The notes beneath the pieces are model-generated. The model had not been told where the DNA came from. It worked only from the letters and a program-made list of their open reading frames with translations, and did not search any database. A program made the translations under genes and the position numbers. A DNA stretch of 64,000 bases from Centaurea solstitialis (taxonomy: Eukaryota > Streptophyta > Magnoliopsida > Asterales > Asteraceae), in the NCBI GenBank assembly GCA_030169165.1, contig CM058043.1:42205745-42269744 (forward strand), read 5' to 3'. Below are positions 1 through 13,517 of the stretch, one piece after another (position 1 is the first letter of the stretch; each line of letters opens with the position of its first letter).

Positions 1-111
1 GCCTAGTCATCCGCCGTGGACCTGACGTGGCGCCTAGTCATCCGCCACGGGTCGCGCTCTCGGTTGTCCTCACGTTCACAACCAAAAAGTGGTTCACATT
101 TGAACCCACCC
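1..111. repeat. Foldback MITE, family A, cut by the window edge
   Basis: Right half of a short inverted-repeat element. The same sequence occurs complete at 17761-17990 and 49143-49375. It holds the duplicated internal motif GCCTAGTCATCCGCC and the right arm that ends TTCACATTTGAACCCACCCC, and then runs into a TA microsatellite (112-140). The left arm lies outside the window. Confidence 0.85.
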
Positions 112-250
112 CTATATATATATATATATATATATATATTGATTAAATGGCACTTCATAGATTCTATCGAAGCTAATGCCATAAAAGCAAAATATACTTA
201 ACCCGAGTATTGAATACTTACTTGTAAAGAAAAATACACATGAAACATAC

Positions 251-1819
251 CTCATAGTAAAGGGCTTTTTCCGTCAGCGTTAGTTTTCCAGGCCAGGCAA
301 TGTTATTCTCCCATTTAAGAACGGGTCTTTTTCTGCTAGATCCAAGGCATAAGATTCTCTCTTCAGAGATCTGAGGAGTTCCTTTTGAAAGGTATGATTT
401 CCTTCCTTCATACACTCTCCAGTGCCGAGAAAATATTTGCAAAATAAAGAAAATCCTCATCAGTAAAACATCAAGAAAACGATTTGTTCAAAATTTGAAG
501 TAGCAACAGTTCCCTTTTTTGGATGTCCCAATATAAAAACATTTCCCTTTTAGGGAAGTTTCAATAGAAACCTCTTTGCGCATTAATAGCATCGAATATT
601 GGTTATCATGATTCCTATATATGCAAGTGTCGATAGCTAAACTAACAGAAATTCATGAGTGATAAAAGAAAACGATAGCGAGAAACTCACTTGACAAGTT
701 CAGAAACATATTTGGACCATACAGGGAACGATATGCTTTTCTGACCAGCAGCAAGAGCCTTGAAAAGGTGATGCACCGTTGGCCAATCTGCTAAGCCAGA
801 AATAGCAGGTGCGATGCGGACAAAGGCCTCTTTTCCTACAACCTTCGTCTGCAGTATCAAAACAAAAGAATTTTGTTAAGATTTTACTCGTGACACCCTC
901 CTTTTGATGCTTAGAATGTTAAAAAATGAATAGAAGCATCTATTCCTCACCCGTAAAAGGCTTCTACACGTAAACTACCTAAGCAGTGACTACAGTAGAA
1001 TGTGATTGTAAATTTTTGTCTTTTAAACAAACCAAATGGTTCTCTAATATGCAAGTCTCATCTTTGTTCCTTTTCCAAAAAACAAAAAAAAAGTCCCAAA
1101 TTTGTTTCTAAGTAAATTGGACCCAGCGACCCACTATTATGTTATTATTCTTCACATACCATAAAATGGCACCAACAAAATGAAAAAGTTAAATGGACAA
1201 AACACATAGAGGCCTAATCTTTGCTTTCTACATGAGGCCATATGTAGAACATTTAAAATTATAAAACTTTTCACAAATATATATATATATAGGGGGAAAA
1301 TCAAATAGAAATCGTCTGAATGTTAGAAACCCTATGAACCAATATTGACCTCGCAAACTTTCATAATTATCATACTAATTATATTAATTACCTTATCAAC
1401 TGTTTCCTACAAAACTACCTTTTCACCCGATTGATGTAAGATTCTGTTGGTGAAATGACATTATAGTCAACAGACATCAGTGCATTAGAACCTCTTTAAG
1501 GAATCATTTAATAAGATAATTGTGGAAGTAAAAAATGTGTGGGCAGTATTGGTTCATCGAGTTTCTAAGATATAGCAGGTTCTTATAAGATTTTCGGCCT
1601 AAGTTCAAATAAGAAGGCTAAATATCATGAGAAGGTAAGAAGGGAAGGTTCATATGTGAATAATTAAAAAAATTCGAAAAAATCTATATGAAGATGCATA
1701 TGTGAACTGACATTACATATTATTCATATGGGTTCACATATGCATCTTCAAATGGGGCTTTTTAATGATTCACATATGAACCTTCCCTTCTTACAATATT
1801 TAGCCTACTTATTTGAACT

Positions 1820-1867
<48 letters not shown>

Positions 1868-4800
1868 CATACATACATACATAGAGGAAAGTTCAAATGT
1901 GAATCTTTCATTGTGAACGTGGGGACCACTAAAATTGCGCCACGTGGCAATATTCACTCTGAATATCATGCATTATTCAGAGTGAATAAAGCTTAGGCGT
2001 CTTTATTCACTCTGAATAATGCATGATATTCAGGTGAATATTGCCACGTGGCGCGATTTTAGTGGTCCTCACGTTCACAACCAAAATTGAGTTCACATTT
2101 GAACCTAACCCTATATACATATACATATATGTATAGAACGAGAGGTAGGTTAATAACTTAATATGCAACCCTTTGCATTCCTACAACGGTACAACCCTTA
2201 CAACCAAATCAGAAGTGTCTATTTTATCATCAACCATTACCATTTGAGCAGTTGTAACTACCCTCAATTTAAAAAAAAACAAAAAAGAAAATAAAAAAAA
2301 TGGATGGTGGATAGGTGGGTTGCATCGGTTGTATGATCTAGGGGGGGTTGTATTTAAACTCCCCTCTATGTAGATATATACATACATATACATATTCATA
2401 TCAAATTTGAAGGTAAAATAGTTTATCTGACTTGAAATACCAAAGTAAGACAAGTAGTATAGAACGAAGGGAGTATTACATACAGAAAAGTGAACCTGAA
2501 ATGAAGCTTTCTCTCCCATGTTATCCCAAGATTCCTTTTTGTTGGTGTATGGATTCTCCCATGCAAGCATCGTTAAGAATATTAATCTTTGGAATGCTGG
2601 CTCCTACCATAAGTCCATAACAATAAAGTCAACATAAAGTCAAATACGACAAAGTCAATGGGAAATGAAACGGCTTGATCCTGTTCACACTAGTCAGCAT
2701 TGTTTTCTGATACCACGCTACTTCTAAAGAAACCTTTCCCCTTGTTTCAAGCATGCACTCTCTTTGTTACATAAGCTAAAAGAGATACATATCGTTTTCT
2801 CAGGTCAAACATTTGACCTTTGAACTTGAAACTTGATATAAAAAACGATAAATTGTACCCACAAACCTTAAGGCAAGGATGGATTTCAGAACTATCTCTC
2901 GACAAGAACCTAAAGCAGCAATATTCGACCAAATTACGAGCATCATTGGACACGTATTCAGGGACGAGCGCTTTAAAGATTTTCTGCATTTTCTTTCCCG
3001 TTAAGCCATTCATCCTGCATAGCTTAAGCTCCAAACAATTAGAAATCTTCATTACTTTCACATCTTTGTTTCTTAATCAATCGAAAATGAACGAAATAGC
3101 ATCTTATGAAACTTATGCTCACCTGCTAAACTGCTCAATGGAAATAATAGCAGCCAAAGAAAGATTTCCATTAGGTGTTTTGCTATCGATCGTCTGTTCT
3201 ACCATGAAGAACTCGTCCATGTCACTGCTCTCGTATGCATCTCCGATTTTTGTATGGTTTTTATCTTGAACATTCTTGACAAGTGGAGAGGTCACTTCGC
3301 CCAAAAAGTTTGTTGTTTTCGACACCCACATGTTTACGGCATCTTGCATTGAACCTTTCATGAAATCTTATAAAAAAGATGACTTAATTAATCACTTTAT
3401 AAAAGAAAATATGTGCATCCGCAAACGCAATGTAGCAAACATGACTTAGAGGGAGGTTCAAGGGAAAACCTCAATAAAAAAACCCGAAAACTAAGGAACA
3501 CCCTTAGTTGCCCTTTATCTGGACCGTATGCACTTGTGCATAGAAGTAAATTAAGTTGTTTTTTGGTTTTTATGCACGTGTGCATTATGCACCTGTGCAT
3601 ATTACAATTTACTTCTATGCACATGTGCATATCACAAATTACTTCTATGCACAAGAGCATACAATCTAGATGAAGGGCTACGAGGGTGTTCCTCAGTTTT
3701 CCCTTGAACCTAACCCATTACCCACATGACTTAATTCCTTATTCAATTTATGTGTTTGAGACAAAATCTTTGTATCATTACATATGTAGTGGAATTTATT
3801 ATGCACCATTTCCTTTAGATGTGTGGAAATCGGTTTTCGATATGCATTCTCTAGTTCACAATGTTTTTTCCATATATTGAAATCTCATTTGTGCTGCCCA
3901 TGGAAGCATGGATGAGATCTTATTACAAACCCTAAAAAATATTTGATTTTTGTGTGTCTGTGTGATCTATTCATCTTTTCTTGGATTATCTACAAGAACC
4001 CCATAAGCATTCAAACACAGTGTCTTCTAATTATTCACTAATCGTAAGATCTAGCAAATAAACATATGAAGAAACATGAGATTCATAATATTGATGACAT
4101 CATACAGCCCAATCAACCACACCAAATTGTGAACACGAAACAACATTCAGAAATAGTTGTTGCCTAATATGTGCGTAGGATGCAGCTAAAACTGAAAGCT
4201 TGCACGTTAAAGTACAAATTCTCAATACTTTTGTGGTGATTTTAGTGTCATCAAGCATTTTGGTGTAGTTGTGGTTTATGAGAGATAGGTAAGGTTTATT
4301 GATGAAGCTATAATATGAGTTAGAAGGTGCGGAGTGCACGCTCGTATACGATATCTTCGACCTATAAAGGAGGTAGTGCCCCTTGCGGTGGTCCCACAAG
4401 GCCAATTAGACTTTATGTGACGTCATGGTTCAGAAGGTAACTTCTGAAGTGAATCTGGTTGTCTTCAAACCTTTTCTGGTGCAACTGTTTTTTGATCTTA
4501 TACGTTACCGTTAGTGGTCGTTATTTTGGTAACTGTTCTTACCTTCAAATAATACCTATCTGCCTAAATTAATTTTCGGGGAATTCGGTCTCTATTTGGA
4601 TATACTAAAACACAACACAATCTTTGTGTTTTCTCTCAATTTTGCTATAAATCGAGACTGCGAGTATGGATTGTATTGAAGTAAATGTGTCGAATACCCA
4701 AGGCTGAAATAGGGTCGAAATATTACTTAAGGAAAGTGATTCCATTCATGATCCAGATTGTGATCCAAGGGCATGTTTGTTACCATCTTAATGAGCTTAA

Positions 4801-5769
4801 CGGGACGCACATCTTATTCAGTCAGCTATATATGATTGCTTAGTAGTGGCTTAATGATATAACAGGTGGTTTATTCGGTAAGCTTCTAGGGGGAGATCGA
4901 TTTATGCAGAAGGCCAATTCTTTTACGAACCTGCCCCTCCCAGTAAAAACACACTCCTTCCATCTACAGAAAAGCCCTCCCAGACAAAATCCTTCCCAAT
5001 CTATTCAGACTGATTAGTTCACACAAACAACTTTATCCATACAGGACTTAATGCAGCAGCCCCCGTGTCTTACATCGATATGATATCTAATCCTAAGCCC
5101 AGATTTCCAACATACCTACCATAATAAGAGAATGAAATCCAGTTTTTCTTGAATATAATCCTATAAGAAATGGTTAGCCAGCCCAGGCTGAATTACCATA
5201 TAGGGTTTAAGCTTGTAGTCCAAATTACTGTTTTTGCAGGCCATAATGAACACATTTTCTCCCTCAAATCTCCAAGATTCCATGTGTTCATACCAATCCA
5301 TAGTTTCTCCACATTTTTCCCACAAAGAAGTGAAACCAAATTGAACTCCAAAGTTTTATGCTCAAAACACACCTATTAACATCATTAGTAGTGTCTTCCA
5401 CAAGAAATCTTGGAGTCCCAAAAATTCTGATCAAGATCACTTATTCCAACAAACCACAACAAAATCTTGATAACAAATAAAGTACATCAACAAAAACAAC
5501 CCACCAACAAGAAAAAGAGTACATATACATACATATACATATATGTGCATATAAGTGAAAAAAAGTGAATAAAAGAAAGCATACTTACTGCCATCAAAGT
5601 CATTGAGCCTCCACTTAATATCAGAAACAGATTGGCCAAGAAGCTTGAACCCATTCTTGTTCTCTGAAGAAGAATTATTGGCACATGAAACAATCTTACA
5701 AAAAGCTTGGTGTTGGTGTTTAGGGATTAAAGAAAAGGGTAGAGGTGATTTTGGGAAATTTGATTGCAT
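251..5769 (-). CDS. DUF639 family protein, 5' six exons (gene continues beyond the left edge)
   Basis: Exons on the minus strand are 5589-5769, 3123-3366, 2867-3014, 2496-2603, 691-848 and 251-416. All junctions are GT..AG and the reading frame stays open for 335 codons. The start is the ATG at 5767-5769, the first in frame, followed by a Ser/Lys-rich N-terminus that could be a plastid transit peptide. I recognise the family from conserved blocks: RMNGLTGKKMQKIFKALVPE and the ankyrin-unrelated run DARNLVEYCCFRFLSRD (exon 3), EPAFQRLIFLTMLAWENPY (exon 4), LFKALAAGQKSISFPVWSKY (exon 5), and LGSSRKRPVLKWENNIAWPG followed by KLTLTEKALYYE (exon 6). DUF639 proteins are plant proteins of unknown biochemical role, with Arabidopsis members such as At1g48840. 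The C-terminal part, expected to continue from ..LYYE with the rest of the domain, is not in the window: positions 1-250 hold only intron and MITE. Family assignment is firm; function is unknown. Confidence 0.9.
1295..1595. repeat. Foldback element in DUF639 intron 4 (first of three)
   Basis: The arms around 1295-1365 and 1525-1595 are imperfect inverted repeats. GAACCAATATTGACC on the left pairs with GGCAGTATTGGTTC on the right, and the flanking GAAAATC and GATTTTC also pair. A TA microsatellite lies immediately to the left (1278-1290). No coding capacity. Confidence 0.65.
1601..1820. repeat. Foldback element in DUF639 intron 4 (second of three)
   Basis: Long inverted repeat. The left arm starts AAGTTCAAATAAG and contains AGAAGGGAAGGTTCATATG. 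The right arm contains CATATGAACCTTCCCTTCT and ends CTTATTTGAACTT. An inner pair (GAAGATGCATATGTGAAC / GTTCACATATGCATCTTC) makes almost the whole element one hairpin. It abuts the previous foldback and a CT/TA microsatellite (1822-1866). Confidence 0.8.
1884..2111. repeat. Foldback MITE, family A variant, in DUF639 intron 4 (third of three)
   Basis: The ends match family A (GAGGAAAGTTCAAATGTGAA; CACATTTGAACCTAACCC), and the GTGAACGTGGGGACC / GGTCCTCACGTTCAC arms are shared, but the interior differs. The centre is a second long palindrome built from TATTCACTCTGAATA and ATGCATGATATTCA. Each arm carries a GCCACGTGGC core (G-box type CACGTG). It is flanked by CT, TA and CATA microsatellites. Confidence 0.8.
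3449..3723. mobile_element. MULE-like MITE in DUF639 intron 1
   Basis: An inverted-repeat element of about 275 bp lies between direct repeats ACATGACTTA at 3439-3448 and 3724-3733. Arms include AGGTTCAAGGGAAAAC with GGAACACCCT on the left, and AGGGTGTTCC with GTTTTCCCTTGAACCT on the right. The repeated motif ATGCAC.TGTGCATA fills the centre. A 9-10 bp target duplication with long arms suits a Mutator-type origin. The extreme ends are not perfectly paired, so the class is inferred. Confidence 0.65.
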
Positions 5770-5789
5770 ATTTTCTTTCCTTTCCTAAC

Positions 5790-7908
5790 TATTAAAAGAA
5801 GAAGAAAAAAGAGGAATTTAGTTAATGTTCAAAGATTCATATATATAGAAAAGCTTTATAATTTGTTTATACAACAGAAGAAGAAAAGTTGATTTGGAAG
5901 ACAAGTGAGTTGTTTTCCTTAAAAGATAGTGACTTAACTCAGAAAGACGATGGCCGGTGGGTATTATTGATCCATTCAGCCCCATTGAGATTTGTCCACA
6001 TTATTAAACGGGTCGGGTCTGCATTTCTTGGCCCTTATCCGTTTGCTAGAGAAAGATCGATTATTTCTCTTTCGAGAATAATTTTTCTGTTGGAATTGGA
6101 AAGAGAGAAATAAAAACAAAAGATTTGGTTTATGAGTGGTTGATTTGATTGCTAATACTTTGGTATTAAAATATATTTGATGCATGGAAATTTAACTATA
6201 AAAATGTGGAAGAATGTCACTTTAACTTTTAAACATTTGTCCAAATTTTTGGTGGTTAAAACATATAAATGAAATATTTCAATGAAGATGGGAAAAGAAT
6301 TTGTCGATAGGAAAAGGTTTTTAGTCTTTTGTGTTAAGGGTCGTTTATCAAATGCTTACTGGATATCATTTATTTTATTGATATCATTTATTTTATTGAT
6401 GAAATGAGAAGAACAGATAAGTTTTCATGGTAAAAAACAAGACAAGGACTCATGGTTTTACTCAGCAAGTGTCGGAAAGTCATAAGTAAAAACTATTTTA
6501 TAGATGTACGAATAAGCTGAATAAGTCATTAAGCTTGTTAAATCAAAAGTAAAGCAGCCTCTTACTTACAAGCACTTACCGGGTTTTAAATGTTTTATGG
6601 ACAATTCATTTTCATGGCCAAGATCATTACTTATAAGATAAATGAGGATGATCTCTCTTGTTGGTAAGTGTTTATTTGGTAAGAATTTGATAAATGACTT
6701 CTTTATAAGTTTAGTAAGTTGTATAATGTACATTTTTGTTACATAAGTTTTAAATTTCAATTAATAAAATTTAAATTGTACTTCAATCAAAAAAAAAAAA
6801 AATTGGAGAAGATTCATCTGGGTTTTGCTCAGATTACATCTTTGGTAATTTTTACCGAAACTTCAATCAAGTTCTTTTAGTTTTCAAGAAACATTCTGAA
6901 ATTTGTATTATTGTTTGTTCTAAAAAACTTGTCTCACAACCGTCATGGTGTGCCATAGCACAAAGCTTGTGTTTCACACCACGTTAAGTCTCTGACACTC
7001 CATGGCTTAATGCGCAGTTTTTGTAATGCGATATTGATATTTCTTTATGTTTTTAGTGTCTTATTTGTTAACTTTTAATATACAACATAATTTAACTTGC
7101 TTATTACTATTGATTCATTGAGAAACACTATAAAATATATGTTTTTAAATATAATAGTAAATATGAATTAGAAATTTGATGTCATAAGTCACGTCTTAAA
7201 AATGTCATGGCTTTGTCGTGACTCCTAAATCTTAAGTCATGGTCACCTATCATATCATTTATAACCTTAATTATTATTCATTAATTTTGAATTAAGATAA
7301 AAACTGAACGTAAATGTAAATTATCTTTACACCAAGTTTGCTATGGATGATGCCATTTTTAAAGTCGAAAGGTTTAATACCTTTTTATAGTTTAATGACC
7401 ACTTTGAGAGTGTTAACAACTTCAAAGGTCTTACGTATACTAAATTCAAAGGAAAACACGCTTTCCGTTAATAAGCTCTCGAAAAAAGATTTGGATAGTG
7501 AGAACATGATAAAGATATCTACTTTATGCTAGTCATAAACTTTTACAATTAAATAAATGTTTGGGTATATATTATAAGACCATGCGTACTACATGGAGGG
7601 TTTACAGAGGGTGAGGAGGGCGGGTTCCAAGGGTAGGTAGGTTGGTGGTACTAGCCTAGCGGGTGAGGAGGGTAGGTACCCCCTCCTAGTTTCTAAGCCC
7701 TTCCTCTCTCTTCCCTTTTCTATTTCTCTCTCTTACATAATAAGAGTATGAGAGAAAAAATGATGTGACGCTAATGTGGCATCATGGTTTAGAGGGTAGC
7801 GCTACAGATGGCCTAACAGTGTAACCTTATGCCGGTTATTATTCATTGATCTTAGGATGTTTTGTTCTTCTTGGACTTGATCCTCGATGGTTGAGTTTTT
7901 ATGCATTA
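5790..7908. other. Intergenic DNA upstream of the DUF639 gene
   Basis: AT-rich, with no gene I can support. It holds an 18-bp direct duplication (GATATCATTTATTTTATT twice, near 6361-6397), an A-run at 6788-6801 and a GC-richer block at about 7590-7830 with GAGGGTGAGGAGGG-type sequence that may be an unclassified MITE. The short open frames here have no recognisable domain. Confidence 0.5.
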
Positions 7909-10026
7909 CTAGTGTGTGCCACCGCGCGTTGCATGGTGACGAAAGCTTTTGGTAAGAAAATACATAAATAAGTTAGGGTTAATCATAAATTTCTAATTAG
8001 CAAACATAAAAGAGTTTTCCCTTTTCCACCTTCCTTACAAAAAGAAATACAAAGGTTAACATTAAACGTTAATATTCAAGCCCAATGCTAAAGAAGAAAA
8101 AAAAAATCATAACAATACAATAAACATCGATATTTTGAAAACCATAAGTAAGATTACTGAGATATATAAAAAAATATCAAAATTCATGTTTCTTGGTACA
8201 CTTTTCTATCATTAATACATAAATATTATAGCATAACATTTATCAAATTTATGGATAAACAAACAAAAAGATGATTACTTTTTATGTTCTATACATGCTT
8301 AAAAAATGTTACCTTATATGATTTTTTCAAGGATTCGTATCCTCTTTATTTACACACATCCAAAAAAAAAAATTATGCCTACATAATTTAAACTTTAATG
8401 TGAATGTCTCCAATTGAAAATTCTATTGATTTTAAGAAGGGATAACATATTGTTTAGAAAGAAATCAAAAACAAAATATTATATTCCATTAGCAAAAACT
8501 CATACCATAACTTGTCTTCTTGAATGATGTCTAAATCAACAAAAATGCATATTGACTCTAAACTATGACCAAAGAATTAGGAGATTAAGAGAGCAATTAA
8601 TAGAGAGATGTACCATGAGAAGAAGATGAAAGCTCATAAGTCATAAGTGAATAAAAGAGGAATAATTGGGTGTTTAAAGAGCAATTATTAGAGAAGAGAT
8701 GAATTATGAATAGGTTAAAGTAACATAAAATTACCATATAAAACCTCATTCATAATGAAACTTACATTTTTCAAATAGAAACAAAAAGGTCTTTAACAAA
8801 TTAAAGAATTGAGAAAATTTCTTAGAGCAATTCCTAAGTCATGAGAATGTCACGTCATTACACTTGGGTTTTGTTTTATAATCAAATCAAAAAACTTAGA
8901 AAAATATAAAAGATTGGTAAAGAAAGAGCTTTAAAGCTCCAACAACAATCTAAAAAATGTATACCCAGATTAATTTTCTCAAAATAAAACCTAAATAAAA
9001 TACAACTAACCATCGAGGATTACATATTACAATTATATTATATATTGTATCTTGTCTTCTAAAATTGCTGCCAATATTGCACCATCGGTTCCGTTGAAGT
9101 AATCACTATCAAGCAAGAAAACAATTTTTAAAGAAATCATATGTGCAACATCAACAACAATATATAGTTCATATAAAACATGAAATAAAACATAAACGTT
9201 GTTACCTGAAAAATTTATGGTGAAAGAGCAATAACTTCCTTTTTAACGGAACACCCATCTTAGCTTACAATTGGATGGATCTCGCAAATAGATCAATACA
9301 CAATTGTTAACAAAACTCAACATTAAAAAAACAAATAATTCTTCTCAAATAGTAGGTGTATGTGTGTGTATATATTCTCTAACACATGTTTGTAGATTAA
9401 AGGGTGAATGAAATAGATTAAAAATACTAAACATTACAAAAATAGAGAAATTTAAGAAAGAAAAAGAAGAATAGATTTTAGGCATTAGAAGGTGTCACTT
9501 CATACATGGTGATTTCTCCTCACACATGTTGAACTTTGATGAAGGCATGAAGCTACATAAAAAATCGTTAGATTTTCAAGACTACATGATTGAATCATCT
9601 ATCAAAACTCTAGAACCGTTATTAAATACAATACATTGGTTCCATCACTGGGGAAAAAACAAAGAAAGTATATAAGTGATATAAGTAAACAAAAACAACT
9701 TTATAATCCCAAAAAAGATAAAAGAGATGTGTACCTCTTGTTAGTTTTCTCAAAGTTTACATGGAAAATTGTTAACCATGATGAATTGATGATGCTCATA
9801 ATTTATAGTATGAAATTATTGGAAGATGTAAAGTAGGTAGGGAAAATGAAGAGATGGTGTTAAATACAAACATAAATAACAATCAATGTTGATGGAGAAT
9901 TAATGTTGAAAATTATAAAAAAATATATAAAAAAGAGAATTAAGGAGAAAAAAGATAAATGCATTTCTAGGCTTTAGAAAATGCCACATCAACAACCTTG
10001 GTTCTTCCTTTAATATATATAAATGA
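7909..10026 (-). mobile_element. Non-autonomous Helitron, about 2.1 kb
   Basis: Read on the minus strand, the element starts TC followed by ATTTATATATATTAAAGG and then ..GATGTGGCA, the layout of plant Helitron 5' ends. It finishes with a GC-rich imperfect hairpin (CACCATGCAACGCGCGGTGG) and CTAG at 7909-7912. The flanking bases are A before TC and T after CTAG, the AT target expected for Helitrons, with no target duplication. It contains no Rep/helicase frame. Subterminal sequence of the type TGYCAC..CA..CTTGGTT recurs inside near 8853 and 9494, so older Helitron ends may be nested. Only structure supports this call. Confidence 0.65.
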
Positions 10027-13000
10027 TTTGCACTATGGTTTGGTTTTGATCAATTTGATCTCAAATTGGATTGTTAACCATGTATGTATTTATGCTTGTT
10101 TCTACGTGAAAACTATAAAATTACAGTATTATTTCAAGTTTGCTGTAGAAAAGGTTTTGTCTCCATGACCAATTTAAAGAACTCTTGAATCGAGAATCAG
10201 CCTAAAATTGATTAAAAAGTTAGAAATATAAAACAAACATAACCAGACCAACATATCTTGTCTGAATTGATTTGGAAATGAGGCGTACATGCACCATGTG
10301 TCCCTTGACCCTTCGATTCTTCCATTTATGCCATTATGGCATGTTTGTGTATGAAAACATGTTAGACATCCGTTTAATAATAAATAGTCACAAAATGATA
10401 GTAATATCATCTTCAATCCTATTTGGAATTTGGTTTAGATACATAAATCAATATTCGTCCCACCCCTAACCAAGATGAAAAACCCGGTCTCATAAGAAGA
10501 TGTTGGTCAAAATTTTCATCTCTATTTTCGCCAATGCCATGAAGGAAAATGGTAAACAATAACTTAACACGTGCATGTCACATGAAAGATAAATTTGTTA
10601 GCGCATTTCTAACAAATTTTCTATAAATTTTTTAAAATAGAGAATCAAAAGTCAAAAACTGTAAAAATATTTGCATTTAACTTCAACATATCACCTACTT
10701 AGAGATTTCGACATCTATCATTATATTATTAAAATATTATAAATTTATTGCCAAAATGCACGTACTAGCAACAAAAATTCTTATTACATCAATTTAGTTC
10801 TAAATTACCCATTATATGAGGTTATGTGTCATCTCATCATCCATGTATGCTATCTATGTATATTAAATTGTTGACGTACCATTTCTTATTATAATATTGT
10901 ACTTTTAAAAGAAATTACTATTATGAGTCTTATTACAAAAAAAAATTTACTTTTCCTTTTTAATATTTTGATTGTTAAAACATTTTACATTTAATCAACA
11001 CATGATAAAAGATCATTATTTCACTAACAAAAGATGTGAACAAAAAATTACTATTTCACTAACAAAAGATATTCATAAAAGGTTACTTGGTACATTAATT
11101 TTCTAAAATAATTGTTATGTACATTCCTTTTAACAAAATTATTCCTTTTTAATTCCCCACTAACATCATTCAAAAACTTTACATGCTACAAAGTTGTTTA
11201 ATCTTCTTCTCTCATATTATTATGTTTTTCTCTAATATATTTTTGTCGACGTCCTCTTTTTTGTTATCTAAATTCAATAATTTCATCTTCACCTTTACCA
11301 TCTTCTGATAAGTGATCTAAAGGAGTTTTAGAAATACCATTTACTAAATGAACTATTACTATCATTGCCATCTGGTGCTAAGTACTATTTTAAGTCTTCA
11401 ACATAATCGTTCAAATACACATTAGTTTATTCCTTAGTTTTCAGTACATATTCAAATTCAATAGAACTCTTACAATTCACATAACGGTCAAGGAAAGTCA
11501 AACCATTTTCTAAGTCCTTGCTAGGAACACAAACATATATATTTTCATACAATGTGTATTTTTCATTATTAAAAAAAGCAACAAATTGTCAATGTCAAAA
11601 GTTTTAAAACATTTGCTTAGCCTATTAGCATATTCAAATGGCCAAAATACAAAAACACCCGTTTTACAAGATATTGATGAAGATGTCATCGTGAAGATAA
11701 AGAAACATAAAAAAATTAGTATCCATTTCTAATTCTAAGTTTCACATTAACAGTTTTGATTTTGTATATATTTCTAATCCTAACGATATGTTGCCGAATC
11801 ACATTACCAACTTCAGTTACCAAAAAAGAATTCAGAAATTTGGCTTAATAGTTATAGAAGCACCAAGTCTTGCCACTCTTTAAACATCAATCAATTGGCA
11901 ATTTCGGAATATAAATAAATACAACATCAAAACAATTATATTGACACATAGAACCCTAGTAATTCATAAGATAATCAAATAGGGTTTCAACTTTAAACTA
12001 ACAACTAATTCAATACTTGGAAGTAAAACCCTAAAAGACTTCAAAAACACAAATGGACAAATCAACCAACAAGGCCATAATGGACAATCCAACACAAATC
12101 ATTTAAGCAGAAATAAAGTTATAACGTATTTGTGATTCTGTTTTCCACGATAATATTAATCTAATTGAATATCCAAAACTTGAATATAAGAGGATGATTA
12201 CTCATAGAGACAATAATATGTAACCAAGTTAATTACTAGCTTCAATTAGGGAAACAATGAGTGACAAAGGTTACCAAATTTAATCACTATGGTGATGAGG
12301 CTGACATGATGAGGTGATAAAGGAAGGTTTAGAGTCGTCATGAGAGGGAAGGGGCTCTTTTTTTATTTTTAAAATCAAAGTTTGAAAGAATTTTTCTCTT
12401 TGAAAATCGTTTTTAAACGGATTTCTTCTTAATGTCGTGTAAGCATACATGTATGTAACCACATCATTTTAATTATGAGACGTAGCAAGGGAAACCAGTT
12501 TATGAAAATAGGCTGCTATTTTCTATATTTTGTCCTAAATTTATCATCTCAATATATTTAAAAAAAAATTCAATGTAAAATAACAATTAATGGTCATGAA
12601 TTATTAAAAAAACTAGTTTCTCTAAATTTCAAATATTTTCTTTTAAATTTGGAGCTTTAATCTATTTTAAAGAACAATCTAAATAATATGTTGGAGTAAA
12701 ATATAGATAAAAAACCCTAGTTATATGTATTGTTGGAAATGGTTTTTTAAAGTCGGGAAATTGACCCAACTAGCCATTTCATTTTAGAGCAATAAATTAG
12801 TCTCATATTCATTTCTCTAATATTTTGATCAAAATGTCACTATATATGTAATTGTAGACTAGCTAAAAAGACAAAAAAGAAACACCAAGCTAATCATTTT
12901 ATTTTAAGTTTTTTATTTGTATAACTGAGCCCAAAAATTACAAAATACAAATCTAGGTTTGTAAAATTGTACACCCGGATAAAAGTTGCTAAGGTGGTAA

Positions 13001-13517
13001 CAATTAACCACTTGGGTTACGGGATTATGACCCATTGATAAAGCTTTTGGGGATGTAACGGAAAATCTCATTCACTCAAGTTTGAATTCATAAGCTGTCA
13101 AAACTCTTGTAATCATACAGGTTCACCTAGGACGACTCCGGACCATTCATGGTCGTCTGATGATTAATTGATGCATGAAAATTGATTTTTATCTCATCTT
13201 GTCCCATGACATATCAAACATAAGAGTATTTTTTTATCCCGTCCCGTTTCATCCGGTCTACCTACCAAACACACCCTAAAAACCCAATGCACGGTTACTA
13301 AAAAAACAACCCGTCACAATTTAATAGAAGTGAACAAGAAATAACCACGAACACAAGTTTAAATCTATAAAATAGGTATTTGGAATCGATTTCCATTTAA
13401 AGTCGACTATAAAAGTTATTCCCAAACTAACCAATCTTGTAAGCCAATCAGAAGAGTTGGTCGACAAAGGCAAACCAATAAAAAGCCCACAACCACCACC
13501 ACCACCAATCCACCACC
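10027..13517. other. Intergenic DNA upstream of FBN3
   Basis: AT-rich and without a supportable gene. Near 10598-10670 it contains TTCTAACAAATTTTCTATAA..AAATAGAGAATCAAAAGTCAAAA, which resembles the left part of the Tourist-like MITE at 46005 and is probably a decayed relative. The rest shows no open frame of note. Confidence 0.5.

Noticed and set aside
5889..6185. Overlapping short frames just upstream of the DUF639 gene
   Set aside because: Neither has a recognisable domain or splice structure, and they lie in the likely promoter region.
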